DNA from: Poteriospumella lacustris
Lineage: Eukaryota; Sar; Chrysophyceae; Chromulinales; Dinobryaceae
Reading direction: 5' to 3'
NCBI GenBank assembly: GCA_008000375.1
Contig: SMOI01000022.1
Span: 5,150-69,149, forward strand
DNA length: 64,000 nucleotides
Positions 1-9,768 of the stretch are shown piece by piece; position 1 is the first letter of the stretch; each line of letters starts with the position of its first letter. The translations under genes were made by a program, and so were the position numbers. The notes under the pieces were generated by a model. It did no database searches. It saw only the letters and a list, made by a program, of their open reading frames with translations, and was not told the origin of the DNA.

Positions 1-108
<108 letters not shown>

Positions 109-292
109 TGTTTTCAGCAGCGGTGGACCGCCGTCGACCATCGATTGACCGATGTGTCGGGAATGCCAAATGGGAAGTGAGTGTGAAGACCATGAGCGCA
201 CACCATGAACTCTCCTAAAGTAATGCGAACTTGCTTTAGGAAGAGATATAGTCTGATTTGTGCGTTAGAGTAGACGTGACACGTGATCGAAA

Positions 293-1405
293 ATGATGTC
301 GCTGCGCGTCGTGATGACAACCTGTCGGACGCTACGGCGTGTCGAGAAGCGATGTCTGTCGTTTACACCAGATATGACAAGAAACCTTAAAATCAAGGTG
401 GTAGCATTCGATTTATCACTGATCCTCGCAGGTAGCGGCGAGGGGGTCCCGTCGCCTGCAACTGCGGCCTCCTCTGCAGCCGCGCCCCCCACTCGGCCGA
501 AGTTTGACACGACCCAAACTTCTCTGGCCATCGACAACATGTCTATGGCGAACATGGATGGTCTGGATGCAGATGCGACCGTGCATCGACATGCAGCGCC
601 CGCTGTGGACGCTCCGCACACCGGCAAGTTGATTACTTACAGTGCGCAACAGGACGGCAACAATGGCGCTGACGCCAAAGCAGCGCCTTCGTCCATGCCG
701 TCTCGTAAGATCTCCAAAGAAGAGCTGGCAGCCGAAGCGGCCAAGTCTGCCGTCGAGTACAAGAACAAATACGCCGACAAAATCAAAATGAGAATCGCCA
801 AACAGGCGCAGGCCGCAGCGGCTGTGCCTGGTGGTGGCAACGTGCTCAACATAGCCACGCGATGGCTGTTGAAAGAAGGCATGGGCGATGTGCTAGACTA
901 TACACACAATCGAACGGTGAAGATCGCTGCGTTGGGTGGATACGACCGCGCGAACGTGACGCTGACGCAGCTGAAGTCGCAGCTCAACGCCACGCAGCTG
1001 TCGTTCGTCCGCCCTCATCCGTTGGCCAACTCTGCCGATGATAAAGAGCAGCTGAAACTGTGGTGTTCTACGCACTGGAATCTCCCACCGAACGGGTCCG
1101 ATGCGCAGCTGAAGAAAGAAATCGAGACGCAGCGTCGTGCGTTGTGGGCGCAGAGCATGCAGGACATGGAGTCCGCACTGCAGGTGACGCGGTCCAACAT
1201 CCTCTTCGTCAGCGGGGACGAAACAGCCTTGATGCTTGCGCGCGACAATGGCTACTACACGTGTCGCTTCACGGGCGAAGCGAAGCGCTACGGGCAGATC
1301 ACGACGGACTTCAAGGCGGAAGACAACCTGCAGATCAAAGACGCCATCGACGGCCTCATCGGCATCGCCCTGCGCCACTCTGTCTCCTTCATTCCCTTCC
1401 GATAA
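293..1405 (+). CDS. Uncharacterised protein with weak HAD-like C-terminus
   Basis: The open frame is 370 codons from the first ATG. An in-frame ATG at 539 is a reasonable alternative start, because the first ~80 residues are low-complexity and may be 5' UTR or hide an intron. From about residue 140 there is a charged, alanine-rich helical stretch, then a more globular C-terminal half. Near residue 310 a segment reading NILFVSGDETALMLARDNGY resembles the 'hydrophobic strand-G-D-x-x-x-D/E' plus 'A-x-x-x-G' signature with which many HAD-superfamily proteins end. The nucleophile motif DxDx(T/V) was not recognised, so function is not assigned. Two proline-to-alanine-rich segments are typical of disorder. 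It is convergent with the THH1-like gene about 100 bp downstream. Coding status is likely; exact start and family are uncertain. Confidence 0.55.
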   Translation: MMSLRVVMTTCRTLRRVEKRCLSFTPDMTRNLKIKVVAFDLSLILAGSGEGVPSPATAASSAAAPPTRPKFDTTQTSLAIDNMSMANMDGLDADATVHRHAAPAVDAPHTGKLITYSAQQDGNNGADAKAAPSSMPSRKISKEELAAEAAKSAVEYKNKYADKIKMRIAKQAQAAAAVPGGGNVLNIATRWLLKEGMGDVLDYTHNRTVKIAALGGYDRANVTLTQLKSQLNATQLSFVRPHPLANSADDKEQLKLWCSTHWNLPPNGSDAQLKKEIETQRRALWAQSMQDMESALQVTRSNILFVSGDETALMLARDNGYYTCRFTGEAKRYGQITTDFKAEDNLQIKDAIDGLIGIALRHSVSFIPFR

Positions 1406-1508
1406 AGCATAAACAGAATCATTCCTTGTGGCACATGACGAAGCGTGGCGCGATCAACGATCGATCGGTATTTATTTACACAGGGACGACGACCGGGGTG
1501 AGCGGGGA

Positions 1509-2701
1509 CTACGCCGCGTTCCCGTGAGACTGCGAAGCGGTCGACGGCGATGGCGTCGATGACGCTGCGTTGGGTGCGACATTCAAGCGCTTCAGTAGTG
1601 CGGCGACGGCCATATCGTCTTCGAATCGACCGGTGGCCGTTGGTCGCCCGGTGGCCGACCTCGTCGGCGCGGCGAACTTCCCACTCGCTCCGCCGATGGT
1701 CACGTCCGATGCCACCGGTGGCGCCGACAAGGGCTGGAACTCCTCCAACGAGGCGTGCGTGTCCCCGTAGTGCGTCTTCTGCCCGTATACTGCGAAGTGG
1801 CCGCTGTCTCCTTGCCCCGCGAGCGTGCGATAGAAGACGATGGCGAAGATGGCGGGGACGAGCTCCAAGAGGACGAAGTACGCCGCCACGAGCACGATGC
1901 CCAGGGACGTATCGGTGATCAAATCATCGTTGCTCATGAGTAACAAACAGGCTGCCCGTGCGACAAGAGCCAAGATGAATATGGTGAAAATACGCGACAG
2001 TTCTTCGGTTCGCTCCTGCCGCGTCGACATGTGCACGGGGATCGACGAGATCTCCGTGGCGGCCTTGTACGCGAAGAACGTGAAAACCAACGCAGAGAGC
2101 ACGAATAAGATGGCCACCAACAAGGAGAAATTCCAGTAAATGTACGCGGAGGTATCGTTGGACGAATGGACGGCGGCGTAGGCACAGCCGATGACGGCGA
2201 TGTACGCGCCGACGTTGATCGCGTACGTCATCGGCCGTATTAAATACCGGTACTCTCTCACTTGATCAATGGCGATGTAATACACTTCCGCCCAGAACAA
2301 AGCTAGCACACAGGCTAATGAGAAGAACGCAATGGTGGCCAGTTCATCGAGACTGTAAAAGGCGCCGCGGAAACGATTCACTTCGCCCGAAGACTCGTCC
2401 CATGCGAAAATAGCCACGAGAAAGAACGACGCTCGTGTTGCTGTGAGGAAGGTGACGACAAATTGCACCTGTCGTTGAATTGTGCGAGGAAACCAGCATC
2501 TACAAAGCACACATCACACACGCGGTCAGCCTCATTTGTCTGACACTGACAATACGTCTAGAAACAAGGAGCTTACTCGTAAGAGACGCAGGATAACTCG
2601 TCCTGCTGATGAACTAAGTATAATTGACGAAGAGAATATATGCAAACAGCACCATACATCGCTGCCAGCAGGACACAGGCAACCAAAAGCGAGACCAGCA
2701 T
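1509..2701 (-). CDS. THH1/TOM1/TOM3-like seven-helix membrane protein
   Basis: Two exons fit: 2577-2701 (start ATG at 2701, preceded by an in-frame stop) and 1509-2499, with a 77-nt intron 2500-2576 (donor GTAAGC, acceptor TTTGTAG). The joined protein is 371 aa. Exon 1 supplies the first membrane helix (rich in L, V, A, ending YSLRQLYLV), and exon 2 gives about six more. The segment FWAEVYYIAIDQ after a long hydrophobic helix is characteristic of the THH1/TOM1/TOM3 family. In plants, TOM1 and TOM3 sit in the tonoplast and support tobamovirus replication; the cellular role is poorly known, and protist members are usually called GPCR-like. The last ~100 residues are hydrophilic, Ser/Thr/Pro-rich and probably cytosolic. 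The family assignment rests on helix pattern and this motif. Confidence 0.75.
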
Positions 2702-3269
2702 TGTTGACACAGCGTTTGGAATAAGGTCTTAACTCTCCATGCGATCCCCCTCTTACCAATGGTGACACAGTATTCACACAGGTGTCGAAGTATCTTCAAC
2801 AATGTTATCAACCCAAAGAAGGAATCACGAGGTCTCGTTGCTTGAAACATCGATGCCAGAGCAACAACCCAACGATGGCCGCCGGCTGCTGAAAATTTCC
2901 CGTCGCCATCGTTGGCTGAACGCACCAATAGTTCTCCACTTCGACCATAGTCTATTGCATATGTGTTCCAAATTCAAGTACATAGACGTTTCATCTTGTG
3001 GAGTGCTGCTGCCTGCTGTGCTGTTCCAGTGCTGGCGTGTTCCACTTCCGGTTCCCATTCTGCGATGAATTCAACTTGATAGTTGTCGGCATAACGTATC
3101 AATGACCTACTGTTGATCGCTATAGAGTGTGGTGATCGGACAAGAACTGTAGATTGTTGTGTGATACAGTCTGGCTCGTCCATCAACGAAGGCTAAACCT
3201 AACCTAGTCACCGAATCATCTGAGATCCCCGAGCACCATAACCGAACACGTTTGCAGTCATATGGAACC
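2702..3269. other. Divergent intergenic region
   Basis: 568 bp between the start codons of the THH1-like gene (minus) and the NicO-like transporter (plus). It must hold both promoters. Short open frames on both strands have no protein-like composition. An out-of-frame ATG at 3262 lies just before the transporter start at 3270. No TATA box or other clear element was recognised. Confidence 0.5.
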
Positions 3270-4496
3270 ATGGCATACGAATCAGAACGGAGCTTGATTC
3301 TGAAGGGGATTTCCATGGGCCTTATCCACGTCCTCGCCGGCCCAGACCATCTTTCAGCGTTGGCCGCGCTGGCCGTAGGGACGTCCTACAAGTCATTCGT
3401 ACTTGGGTTTCGATGGGGAATCGGTCATTCGACGGGACTGATCGTTGTAGCCATCATATTTATTGCTCTTAAGGGCGACTTGGATCTACGCACGTTGGGT
3501 CGGTACTGTGACTCGCTCGTGGGTGTTTTCATGATCTCGCTGGGCTGCTACGGCGTCATCAGCGCCATTCGCAGTTACCGAGAGAAGCGACAAAAGCGTG
3601 ATGTCGACGTGGACTATTCACCGCACTCCTTATACCGCAAACGCTCCAGCACACCCTCGAAGGGCAAACCAAAGAAGAAATCGTTCAAGCGCGGCGACGA
3701 CTCGTCCTATTCCAGCACCACCACCGCCGCTCAGCAGCACCAACAACACCAGAACCAGCACCATCACCACCAGCACGCCCAGGTATCTCACGATACAAAT
3801 ACGTCCGGTGCCGTTGTTGAGACTGCCGGAGGTACCTTGCGGCGGACGTTGTCGGCGTCAGCGTCGATAGATGCCGTGGCCGCAGTAGCACCGGTCTCAG
3901 CAGCTGAGGATGAGCAGAGCTTGGACATAGACGAGCGCAGTGAACTGATTTCCCCTCGGAAAACAGAGAAGATTCCTTCGTTTGACATTGAATCCGTGTC
4001 GATCGACGAAGGCTACGGTGAACCAGGCACGCCCAAAGCGTCAAAGAAGGCCGTGTCCTGGTGGGCGCTGCTGTGCGATGACCACCACCATCATCATCCT
4101 CATTCACAAGGGCAGCATGTCGAATACGCCGTAGAGGAATGTTCATATTGCCCCTTCATCAACATGCAAGACCCGTCGACCCAGCGGATCTTGTCCTTCG
4201 CCATCGGCCTGTTACATGGGGTCGCGGGTCCCGGTGGTATCTTAGGTGTCTTACCCGCCGTCGAAATGCAGAAATGGACCTCGTCGGTATTGTATTTAGG
4301 TTCGTTCATCATCGCCTCGACGTTGTCGATGGGCACCTTCGCCGCGATGTACGGTGAAGGCACGCGTCGTCTGGGTGCGACCACGGAAATGATGGAATTG
4401 GGGTTGAGTGTGTTTTCGTCGGGCATGTCGATCGTCGTGGGTGTCATTTGGTTTGTCTTCTCCGTACTGGGTAAATTGGATGAGTTTTTCGAATAG
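3270..4496 (+). CDS. NicO/UreH-type metal (Ni/Co) transporter-like membrane protein
   Basis: 408 aa from the ATG at 3270. The first helix contains H20-x5-D26-H27 within GLIHVLAGPDHLSALAAL, the metal-binding His/Asp signature of NiCoT/NicO and UreH-like transporters. A second hydrophobic block near the C-terminus (AIGLLHGVAGPGG) repeats the helix-His-Gly-Pro pattern, as expected for a two-lobe family. The lobes are joined by a ~180-residue hydrophilic loop with two His-rich stretches (near residues 155-170 and 275-285), which is typical of metal-handling loops. Substrate (nickel, cobalt or other) cannot be told from sequence, nor can the membrane. It is intronless in this reading. Plant, diatom and oomycete genomes carry similar proteins. 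Confidence 0.8.
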   Translation: MAYESERSLILKGISMGLIHVLAGPDHLSALAALAVGTSYKSFVLGFRWGIGHSTGLIVVAIIFIALKGDLDLRTLGRYCDSLVGVFMISLGCYGVISAIRSYREKRQKRDVDVDYSPHSLYRKRSSTPSKGKPKKKSFKRGDDSSYSSTTTAAQQHQQHQNQHHHHQHAQVSHDTNTSGAVVETAGGTLRRTLSASASIDAVAAVAPVSAAEDEQSLDIDERSELISPRKTEKIPSFDIESVSIDEGYGEPGTPKASKKAVSWWALLCDDHHHHHPHSQGQHVEYAVEECSYCPFINMQDPSTQRILSFAIGLLHGVAGPGGILGVLPAVEMQKWTSSVLYLGSFIIASTLSMGTFAAMYGEGTRRLGATTEMMELGLSVFSSGMSIVVGVIWFVFSVLGKLDEFFE

Positions 4497-4966
4497 CTGG
4501 GTGTCGCCCCTTGTCCTGCGCACACACCCACGCGCGCGCACACACTGTACATAGAATTTGTCGAGTCTGAGGTTGTTGTCGGTCCATTTCACATCTGTTT
4601 TTGTTGAGCGTCTCCGTCACCACGAGAGACGCCCCATGACACGTCGCGTGGCCTGCCACCCTACCCCGAGAGGGTTTAGGCCTGTGTAATGTTCTGTACG
4701 TAACAGTAGGAGAAACACGTAGAGAGAGTAATACTCCTTAGGTTTACCGAACAGAGAGGAAGAGAGACAGAAAGGGTTAGGGTCTACAGGTGTTGCGGGT
4801 GGAAGGGAGTAGGAGACGGTTGCCGCGCAGGAAATACGTCACGTGCCTTGTTAAGAGGAAAACAAAATACCGAGAGACACACACACACACACACACAAAT
4901 GAAGAAGAGGTGTGTCCCAGGCAGAAAACTGATCAGCCGAAGATAGCCGGGGGGAGGGGGGGCGGT
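4497..4966. other. Convergent intergenic region with CA, GA and G tracts
   Basis: 470 bp between two stop codons. It contains a GA-rich stretch on the plus strand (about 4715-4775), a (CA)n run at about 4878-4898, and a 14-base G-rich run at 4949-4962 immediately beyond the enolase stop. No gene is supported here. Confidence 0.7.
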
Positions 4967-6348
4967 TTAGTTGCCCATCCACAAGGGCTTGCGGAAGTTG
5001 TGGCCCGCGTATGTCGATTTGCCCTTCAGCTCCTCTTCAATACGAAGCAATTGATTGTATTTGGACAGGCGTTCGGAGCGGCAAGGGGCACCCGTCTTGA
5101 TTTGGCCAGAGCACAAACCGACGGCCAAGTCGGCGATGTAGTTGTCCTCGGTCTCACCGGAGCGATGCGAGGTCATCACACCCCACCCGCTCTGCTTCGC
5201 CAGTTTCACCGCATCAATGGATTCCGTGATGGATCCAATTTGATTCACCTTGAGCAACAAGGCATTGCAGGCACCCAGCTTGGCCGCTTGCGCGATACGC
5301 TTGGGGTTGGTCACGGTCAAGTCGTCGCCGACGATCTGCACGTCCTTGCCCACCTGCTTCGTGAACGCGGTCCAGTTCTCCCAGTCGTCCTGATCGAAAG
5401 CATCTTCGATCGAGCGAATGGGGAATTCACGGCACAAGTCCTGGTAGAAGGCACCCAACTCTTGCCCCGTGAGCATCTTGGCGGTGGATCCGGGTTGACG
5501 CACCTTCTTGTCCAAGTCGTACTTGCCGTCGACGTGGAACTCGGACGAAGCAACGTCCATACCCAAGACGACAGAGTCCAGATGGCCCGCGGCCTCAATG
5601 GCGTGCATCAACAACTCAATGCCTTCCTTGTTGTTCTTGATGGGCGGCGCGAATCCACCTTCGTCCCCGACGTTGACGGCGTCTTGACCGTACTTCTTCT
5701 TGGTGACCGTCTTCAACGCGTGGTAGATCTCCGTGCCAATACGCATAGATTCAGCAAAAGTGGGTGCACCCGTAGGCAAGACCATGAATTCTTGGAAGGC
5801 CAAGCCGTTGCCCGCATGCGAGCCACCGTTGATGACGTTGAAGGAGGGCACGGGCATGACCAAGTCCTTGTGGTTGCCAGCCAAGTCAGCGAAGTGGCGA
5901 TACAATGGCACACCTTTACGAGCCGCACCGGCCTTGGCAACGGCCAACGAAATACCAAGAATGGCGTTGGCACCCATCTTGGACTTGTTTGGTGTGCCAT
6001 CGATGCCCAACATCTTGTGGTCGATGCCGTGCTGGTCCGTTTCGTCCATACCCAACAACTGAGGGCCAAGAACCTGATTGACGTTGTTGACCGCTGTCAA
6101 GACACCCTTGCCGACGTAGCGGCTTCCTCCATCACGAAGCTCAACTGCCTCATGCGTTCCAGTCGAGGCACCAGACGGGACGGAAGCACGAAAGACGCCT
6201 TTCTCGGTGGTCAGATCCACTTCCACCGTGGGATTACCACGAGAGTCCAAAATCTCACGTGCATGGATGTCCTTGATGGCCTACGTATTTGTTGATGCAT
6301 GGTTTAGAACAGATCTACCGTAGCCATGCAACACTTCTCGCTTACCAT
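4967..6348 (-). CDS. ENO: Enolase (2-phosphoglycerate dehydratase)
   Basis: Glycolytic enzyme interconverting 2-phosphoglycerate and phosphoenolpyruvate. Exon 2 (4967-6280) encodes nearly the whole protein, beginning [20 protein letters not shown]. Exon 1 is only the start codon, ATG at 6348-6346, followed by a 65-nt intron 6281-6345 (GTAAGC ... ACGTAG). The product is 438 aa, the usual eukaryotic length. Visible family motifs include the N-terminal [16 protein letters not shown] loop that closes over the active site, GDEGGFAP, the [12 protein letters not shown] segment and the [18 protein letters not shown] signature near the C-terminus. No targeting peptide is seen, so it is probably cytosolic. 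No key motif is missing. A C-tract motif lies directly 3' of the stop codon. Confidence 0.97.
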
Positions 6349-6542
6349 TCGCAACGATCTCAGGCCCGCGCGGCCAGAAGAAGTAGTGGCAAAACCATTC
6401 ACTATTCCAAACAAAACGCCACACATCAGAACCTACATAGCTGGGGGCGCAGTCGCAACAAAGTGTACCTTGGTTAAGCACCAAAACCAGACAAGCAATT
6501 GCAATCAACAGTTGCGCCAACATCCTGATCCAACAAGCTATA

Positions 6543-6994
6543 CTACCAAATGATAAAAAGGAGTGAAACTTCCTCTCGTACAAAGAGAATGCTCTTTCCA
6601 GTCACATGCGGTCTGGTGGTGCATATATCCTTCGTATTCCCGTGGAGCATCCCCGTAGAGCAGAGTCTAGTTTGCAGTTGCTCCGCTGTGCAGGGAACAA
6701 CGGTGGTGACGGAATCTTCAATCTTCATCCTGGCGGCAGCAAGTTCATCTTCACTCGGGGCCTCCCCAGATTCGAAGAGACCGCTCTCTGACATACTGTG
6801 CATCGGTCGGTTTGCACTGGGTGTTGGGGGTATGTGTCGCAGATGTCTCCAGACTCTGTGTTGTCTGGGGAAAAAGAAGAATCGTCGTCATCCTGCTGCT
6901 GCGGCATCTGCTTTTTGCTTCTTGGCCACTTCACTTGCAGTGTTACATAGTCAGGAACAATGAAATCAGAAGGAAATTGTCTGTCTTGCTCCAA
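6543..6994 (-). CDS. Possible small minus-strand gene, exon structure unresolved
   Basis: Between enolase and the J-protein gene the minus strand has two overlapping protein-like frames. One (about 6725-6994) reads as an acidic, Pro/Ser-rich segment without an ATG. The other (6543 to about 6880) is helical, with an acidic patch SEDELAAARMKIEDS. A splice acceptor TTTTTCCCCAG (cut near 6879) would open the second frame, but no donor joining the two in phase was found. It may be a small gene with misread splice sites or two chance frames. No family was recognised. Confidence 0.25.
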
Positions 6995-7052
6995 ATCATC
7001 GAAGTGTAAACCTTTCTGCTAACGGTTTTGAAGCGTAGCATCCCTTATTGAA

Positions 7053-7764
7053 ATGTCGTCCTCGCATCATTTTGATCAAATCGATGTGAATAAAGGTTAG
7101 CTCGTCACTCATTCGTTTTCGAAGAGTTGCATCAGCTTCAATTGTTGCTTTGTTATTCATCCTAGATTACTATCAAGCGTTGGGTCTGACCCATACTGCG
7201 ACAATTGATGAGTTGAAAGCCTCGTATGTCAACTTAGGTATGATCAGCTGTGATGTTGAAGCGGTAAAAGTGCCCACCTAACGGTTTGTTTCCGCCATTT
7301 TAGCAATGCAGTATCATCCTGACACAAGCATGACGAAGCCTAACGACGAAAGTCTGAAGAAAGCTCACCAGGCTCAGTTCGTGCGAATATCGGAGGCCTA
7401 CAGTGTCTTGTCGAGGCCCGAAACCAAAGCATTCTATGACGCTGGCCGCGCGCGTCTCTTGGGTCAGAACTTTGGCTCAGCAACAGTTGTACAAGCCCAT
7501 GCTTCAGGTCCACAAGCAGATCATCGCATCATTTCAGAGTCCTATAATGCCCAACGAGTGAACTTCTCCAAGGTTCAGAGCCGGGCGTCCTCAAATTGGA
7601 AAGATTTGCAGGAGAAGTACAAAACAGAGAAATGGCAGAATCTGCCTTTGAGTCAAAGGAAATTGAATCGAGCTACCAGGGTGCACAGTGTTTCTGGGTC
7701 ATCATTTGTGGTGTTAGTTCCGATGATAGCACTGGCAGGAATCGCGTATTCGGTGATGAATTAA
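7053..7764 (+). CDS. Tail-anchored J-domain (DnaJ/Hsp40) protein
   Basis: Three exons fit: 7053-7095, 7166-7237 and 7304-7764, with introns of 70 and 66 nt. The product is 191 aa. The J-domain occupies residues 14-80 and keeps the order expected for Hsp70 co-chaperones: DYYQALGL in helix I, helix II, the catalytic HPD at 43-45, and FVRISEAYSVLSRPETKAFYD in helices III-IV. The middle is hydrophilic with a basic/charged helix. The last ~22 residues form one hydrophobic helix with almost nothing after it, so the protein is probably tail-anchored in an organelle or ER membrane with the J-domain facing the cytosol. It lacks Gly/Phe and zinc-finger regions (class III/C). Which membrane is not decided by the sequence. 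Confidence 0.85.
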
Positions 7765-8323
7765 GCGTCGTCGATGTGATCCTTTCGTCGCTGCTTGTTT
7801 GTTTTATCTCTGCATTTTCCTGTTTCGTGTTCGTTTGTTAATTCTATGGCACGACTGGTGATTGTTCGCGTGGGCGTTACTATCTGTACGTGCGTATTGT
7901 GTTACCTGTCACACTCCCTGGCAGCTTTCTTGCCTTACCCTAATTATCCCAGCCAACCCAGACCTTTTTTTCGTTTTCAGCTGATGGACTCTCTGTCGCT
8001 CTGTCAACACATGGCGTGTGTCGATCACGGTGTCTTGTCAGTGTCGTCTCTCTGCACTGCGAACCGTCGGACACCGCGCGGCGACAGAGAAGCCTCTGCG
8101 GCATCGCTGACAGCAGCAGGCGCGGCCAACCTCTGCGACGGACCAAAACGACCGACTCGCCGACCTGTCTTTGCCATCGCGCTTCCTTCTTCTTCGTCGT
8201 TTGCTCGTCGTGTTGATCCTTTTGACGTGTTCCATACTGTTCCACATTTTGAACGTAGATTGATTCGAGACTTCGGGTGTGTGCGGGGAAACTATCGCTT
8301 CATTGCACTCACTTGTCGACCAA
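7765..8323. other. Intergenic region upstream of bL28m
   Basis: 559 bp between the J-protein stop and the bL28m start. An open frame runs through it into the bL28 gene in the reading frame of exon 2, but its composition is not protein-like and the good start lies at 8324. Nothing else was recognised. Confidence 0.5.
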
Positions 8324-9015
8324 ATGTTCCGCGCTTTGCAACTTTCCACATCGTCAGCGGTCCGCTTCACAGCGAGTCAGCGACCAGCTGCGGCTATGGC
8401 CTTGCCCATGTTCCAGCAAGCGGCAGGTTTCAAGTGGACTCCGCCGAAAACCACGGGCCACTCGGTGAACAAGCACCGATCGAACCGAGCCAAAGAAGGT
8501 GCGTCGCGGTTTGCTGTGGGTGGTGCTGCTGTCCATGCTTATGTCTGACTGTGTATTGTGTTTGGTTAGGTCTGTACCACGGCAAAGACATCCGATCGGG
8601 CCACTCAATCTCGTTCTCGCACAAGCGATCGAAGAGGAAGTTCCGCCCCAACGTGCAAAACAAGCGCCTATGGAGCGATGCCCTCAACGACTGGGTGCGC
8701 TTCAAAATCACGACAGTGGCTATCAAGGCAGTGGACGACCACGGAGGAGTGGACAACTACCTCCTGAACTTGGACGAGCAGCTGGTGCGCGACTCCAACT
8801 ACGTGACGAAGATGCGCCGATTGATTTCCGCGGCCAAGTATCACCAGGGCACGTTAGCGCCGAAGTTCGTCAGATATTTGGGCTACGACAAGAACCCTCC
8901 GCCGATCGAGTGGACGAGACTGACGAAGGTTGGCGACTACTTCTACGAAGAAGGCACGCCGGTGCGAGGCGATGACGAGAAGGCAGTGGAACAATCGGCG
9001 GCCTTGGAGGAGTAA
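8324..9015 (+). CDS. Mitochondrial large-subunit ribosomal protein bL28m
   Basis: Two exons: 8324-8498 and 8570-9015, separated by a 71-nt intron (donor GTGCGT, acceptor TTGGTTAG) that splits a glycine codon. The protein is 206 aa. Residues 1-35 are rich in Ala, Ser, Arg and Gln with no acid, a typical mitochondrial presequence. The bL28 core follows: GLYHGKDIRSGHSISFSHKR, then KRKFRPNVQNKRLWS, and the conserved basic pattern that binds 23S rRNA in the large subunit. A C-terminal extension of ~100 residues (WTRLTKVGDYFYEEG) is longer than in bacterial L28, as is common in mitochondrial versions. A damaged inverted copy of the last ~170 bp lies at 9475-9653. Confidence 0.9.
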
Positions 9016-9474
9016 CCTGGATCACCTTGGAGAAACCGATTCCCGATGACGTGGTTCGTAGACAATGCTATAAATAACAGTAAATTATAACCAACAACTT
9101 ATCACTTTGCAACAAGTCTTGATCGTGTTGCGTGTCTGTTGGAGTCGGTGTACGATGGTGTGTGATGGTTGGGAACATGTGTGTTGAACCGTTGACGAAC
9201 CCGCGCAGCTTGTAACGATTGCGACGGAAGATGTTGCTTCTTTCAACATATATATACGGCCATCGTTTTCCTCGCGTGTCAACCTCGCTTACCTCGCCAA
9301 CGGATCACCCACATATGTAGTACCCTTCATACACAGCAACATTCGACTGCCAGCTGCAGCAACATGACACGATCATCACAGCGAACGCTAACGATTTACA
9401 AGAATAATTTGCAAAGTTTCTAAACACAACAAAAGGCTATGTCTCACGAACCACACGACCAAAGTAGAGGTTAC

Positions 9475-9653
9475 CCAGGTTACTCCTCCAAGGCCGCCGA
9501 TTGTTCCACTGCCTTCTCGTCATCGCCTCGCACCGCCGGGGGGTGCCTTCTTCGTAGAAGTAGTCGCCAACCTTCGTCAGTCTCGTCCACTCGATCGGCG
9601 GAGGGTTCTTGTCGTTGCCCAGCAAATATCTGGCAAACTTCGGCGCTAACGTG
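9475..9653 (-). pseudogene. Inverted partial duplicate of the bL28m 3' end
   Basis: Read on the minus strand, this segment matches 8849-9021 almost base for base, from CACGTTAGCGCCGAAG through the stop codon and a few bases beyond. It carries a 3-nt insertion within the TATTTG...GGC part, a 5-nt insertion in the GGCAC-CCCCC region that shifts the frame, and a few substitutions. There is no start, presequence or bL28 core, so it is a truncated, non-functional copy. It sits just beyond the 3' end of the presequence-protease gene. Confidence 0.85.
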
Positions 9654-9768
9654 CGGTAGAGTCCTCTTGACACGACGCTGGGGGGGGGGGGCGGTTCTAC
9701 TTGACACAGAACACGACCGACACTTGACACAGAACGATTTCGAATTAACATTACACACAGCCAGCCGC

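Noticed and set aside
4878-4898. CA repeat as a CRISPR-like or telomeric repeat
   Set aside because: Simple dinucleotide microsatellite; no spacers and no telomere motif.
4790-6295. 501-codon plus-strand frame over enolase
   Set aside because: It is the antisense shadow of the enolase exon.
7795-8569. Long N-terminal extension of bL28m in the exon-2 frame
   Set aside because: Spliced start at 8324 gives a proper mitochondrial leader and a continuous bL28 core; the extension is low-complexity.
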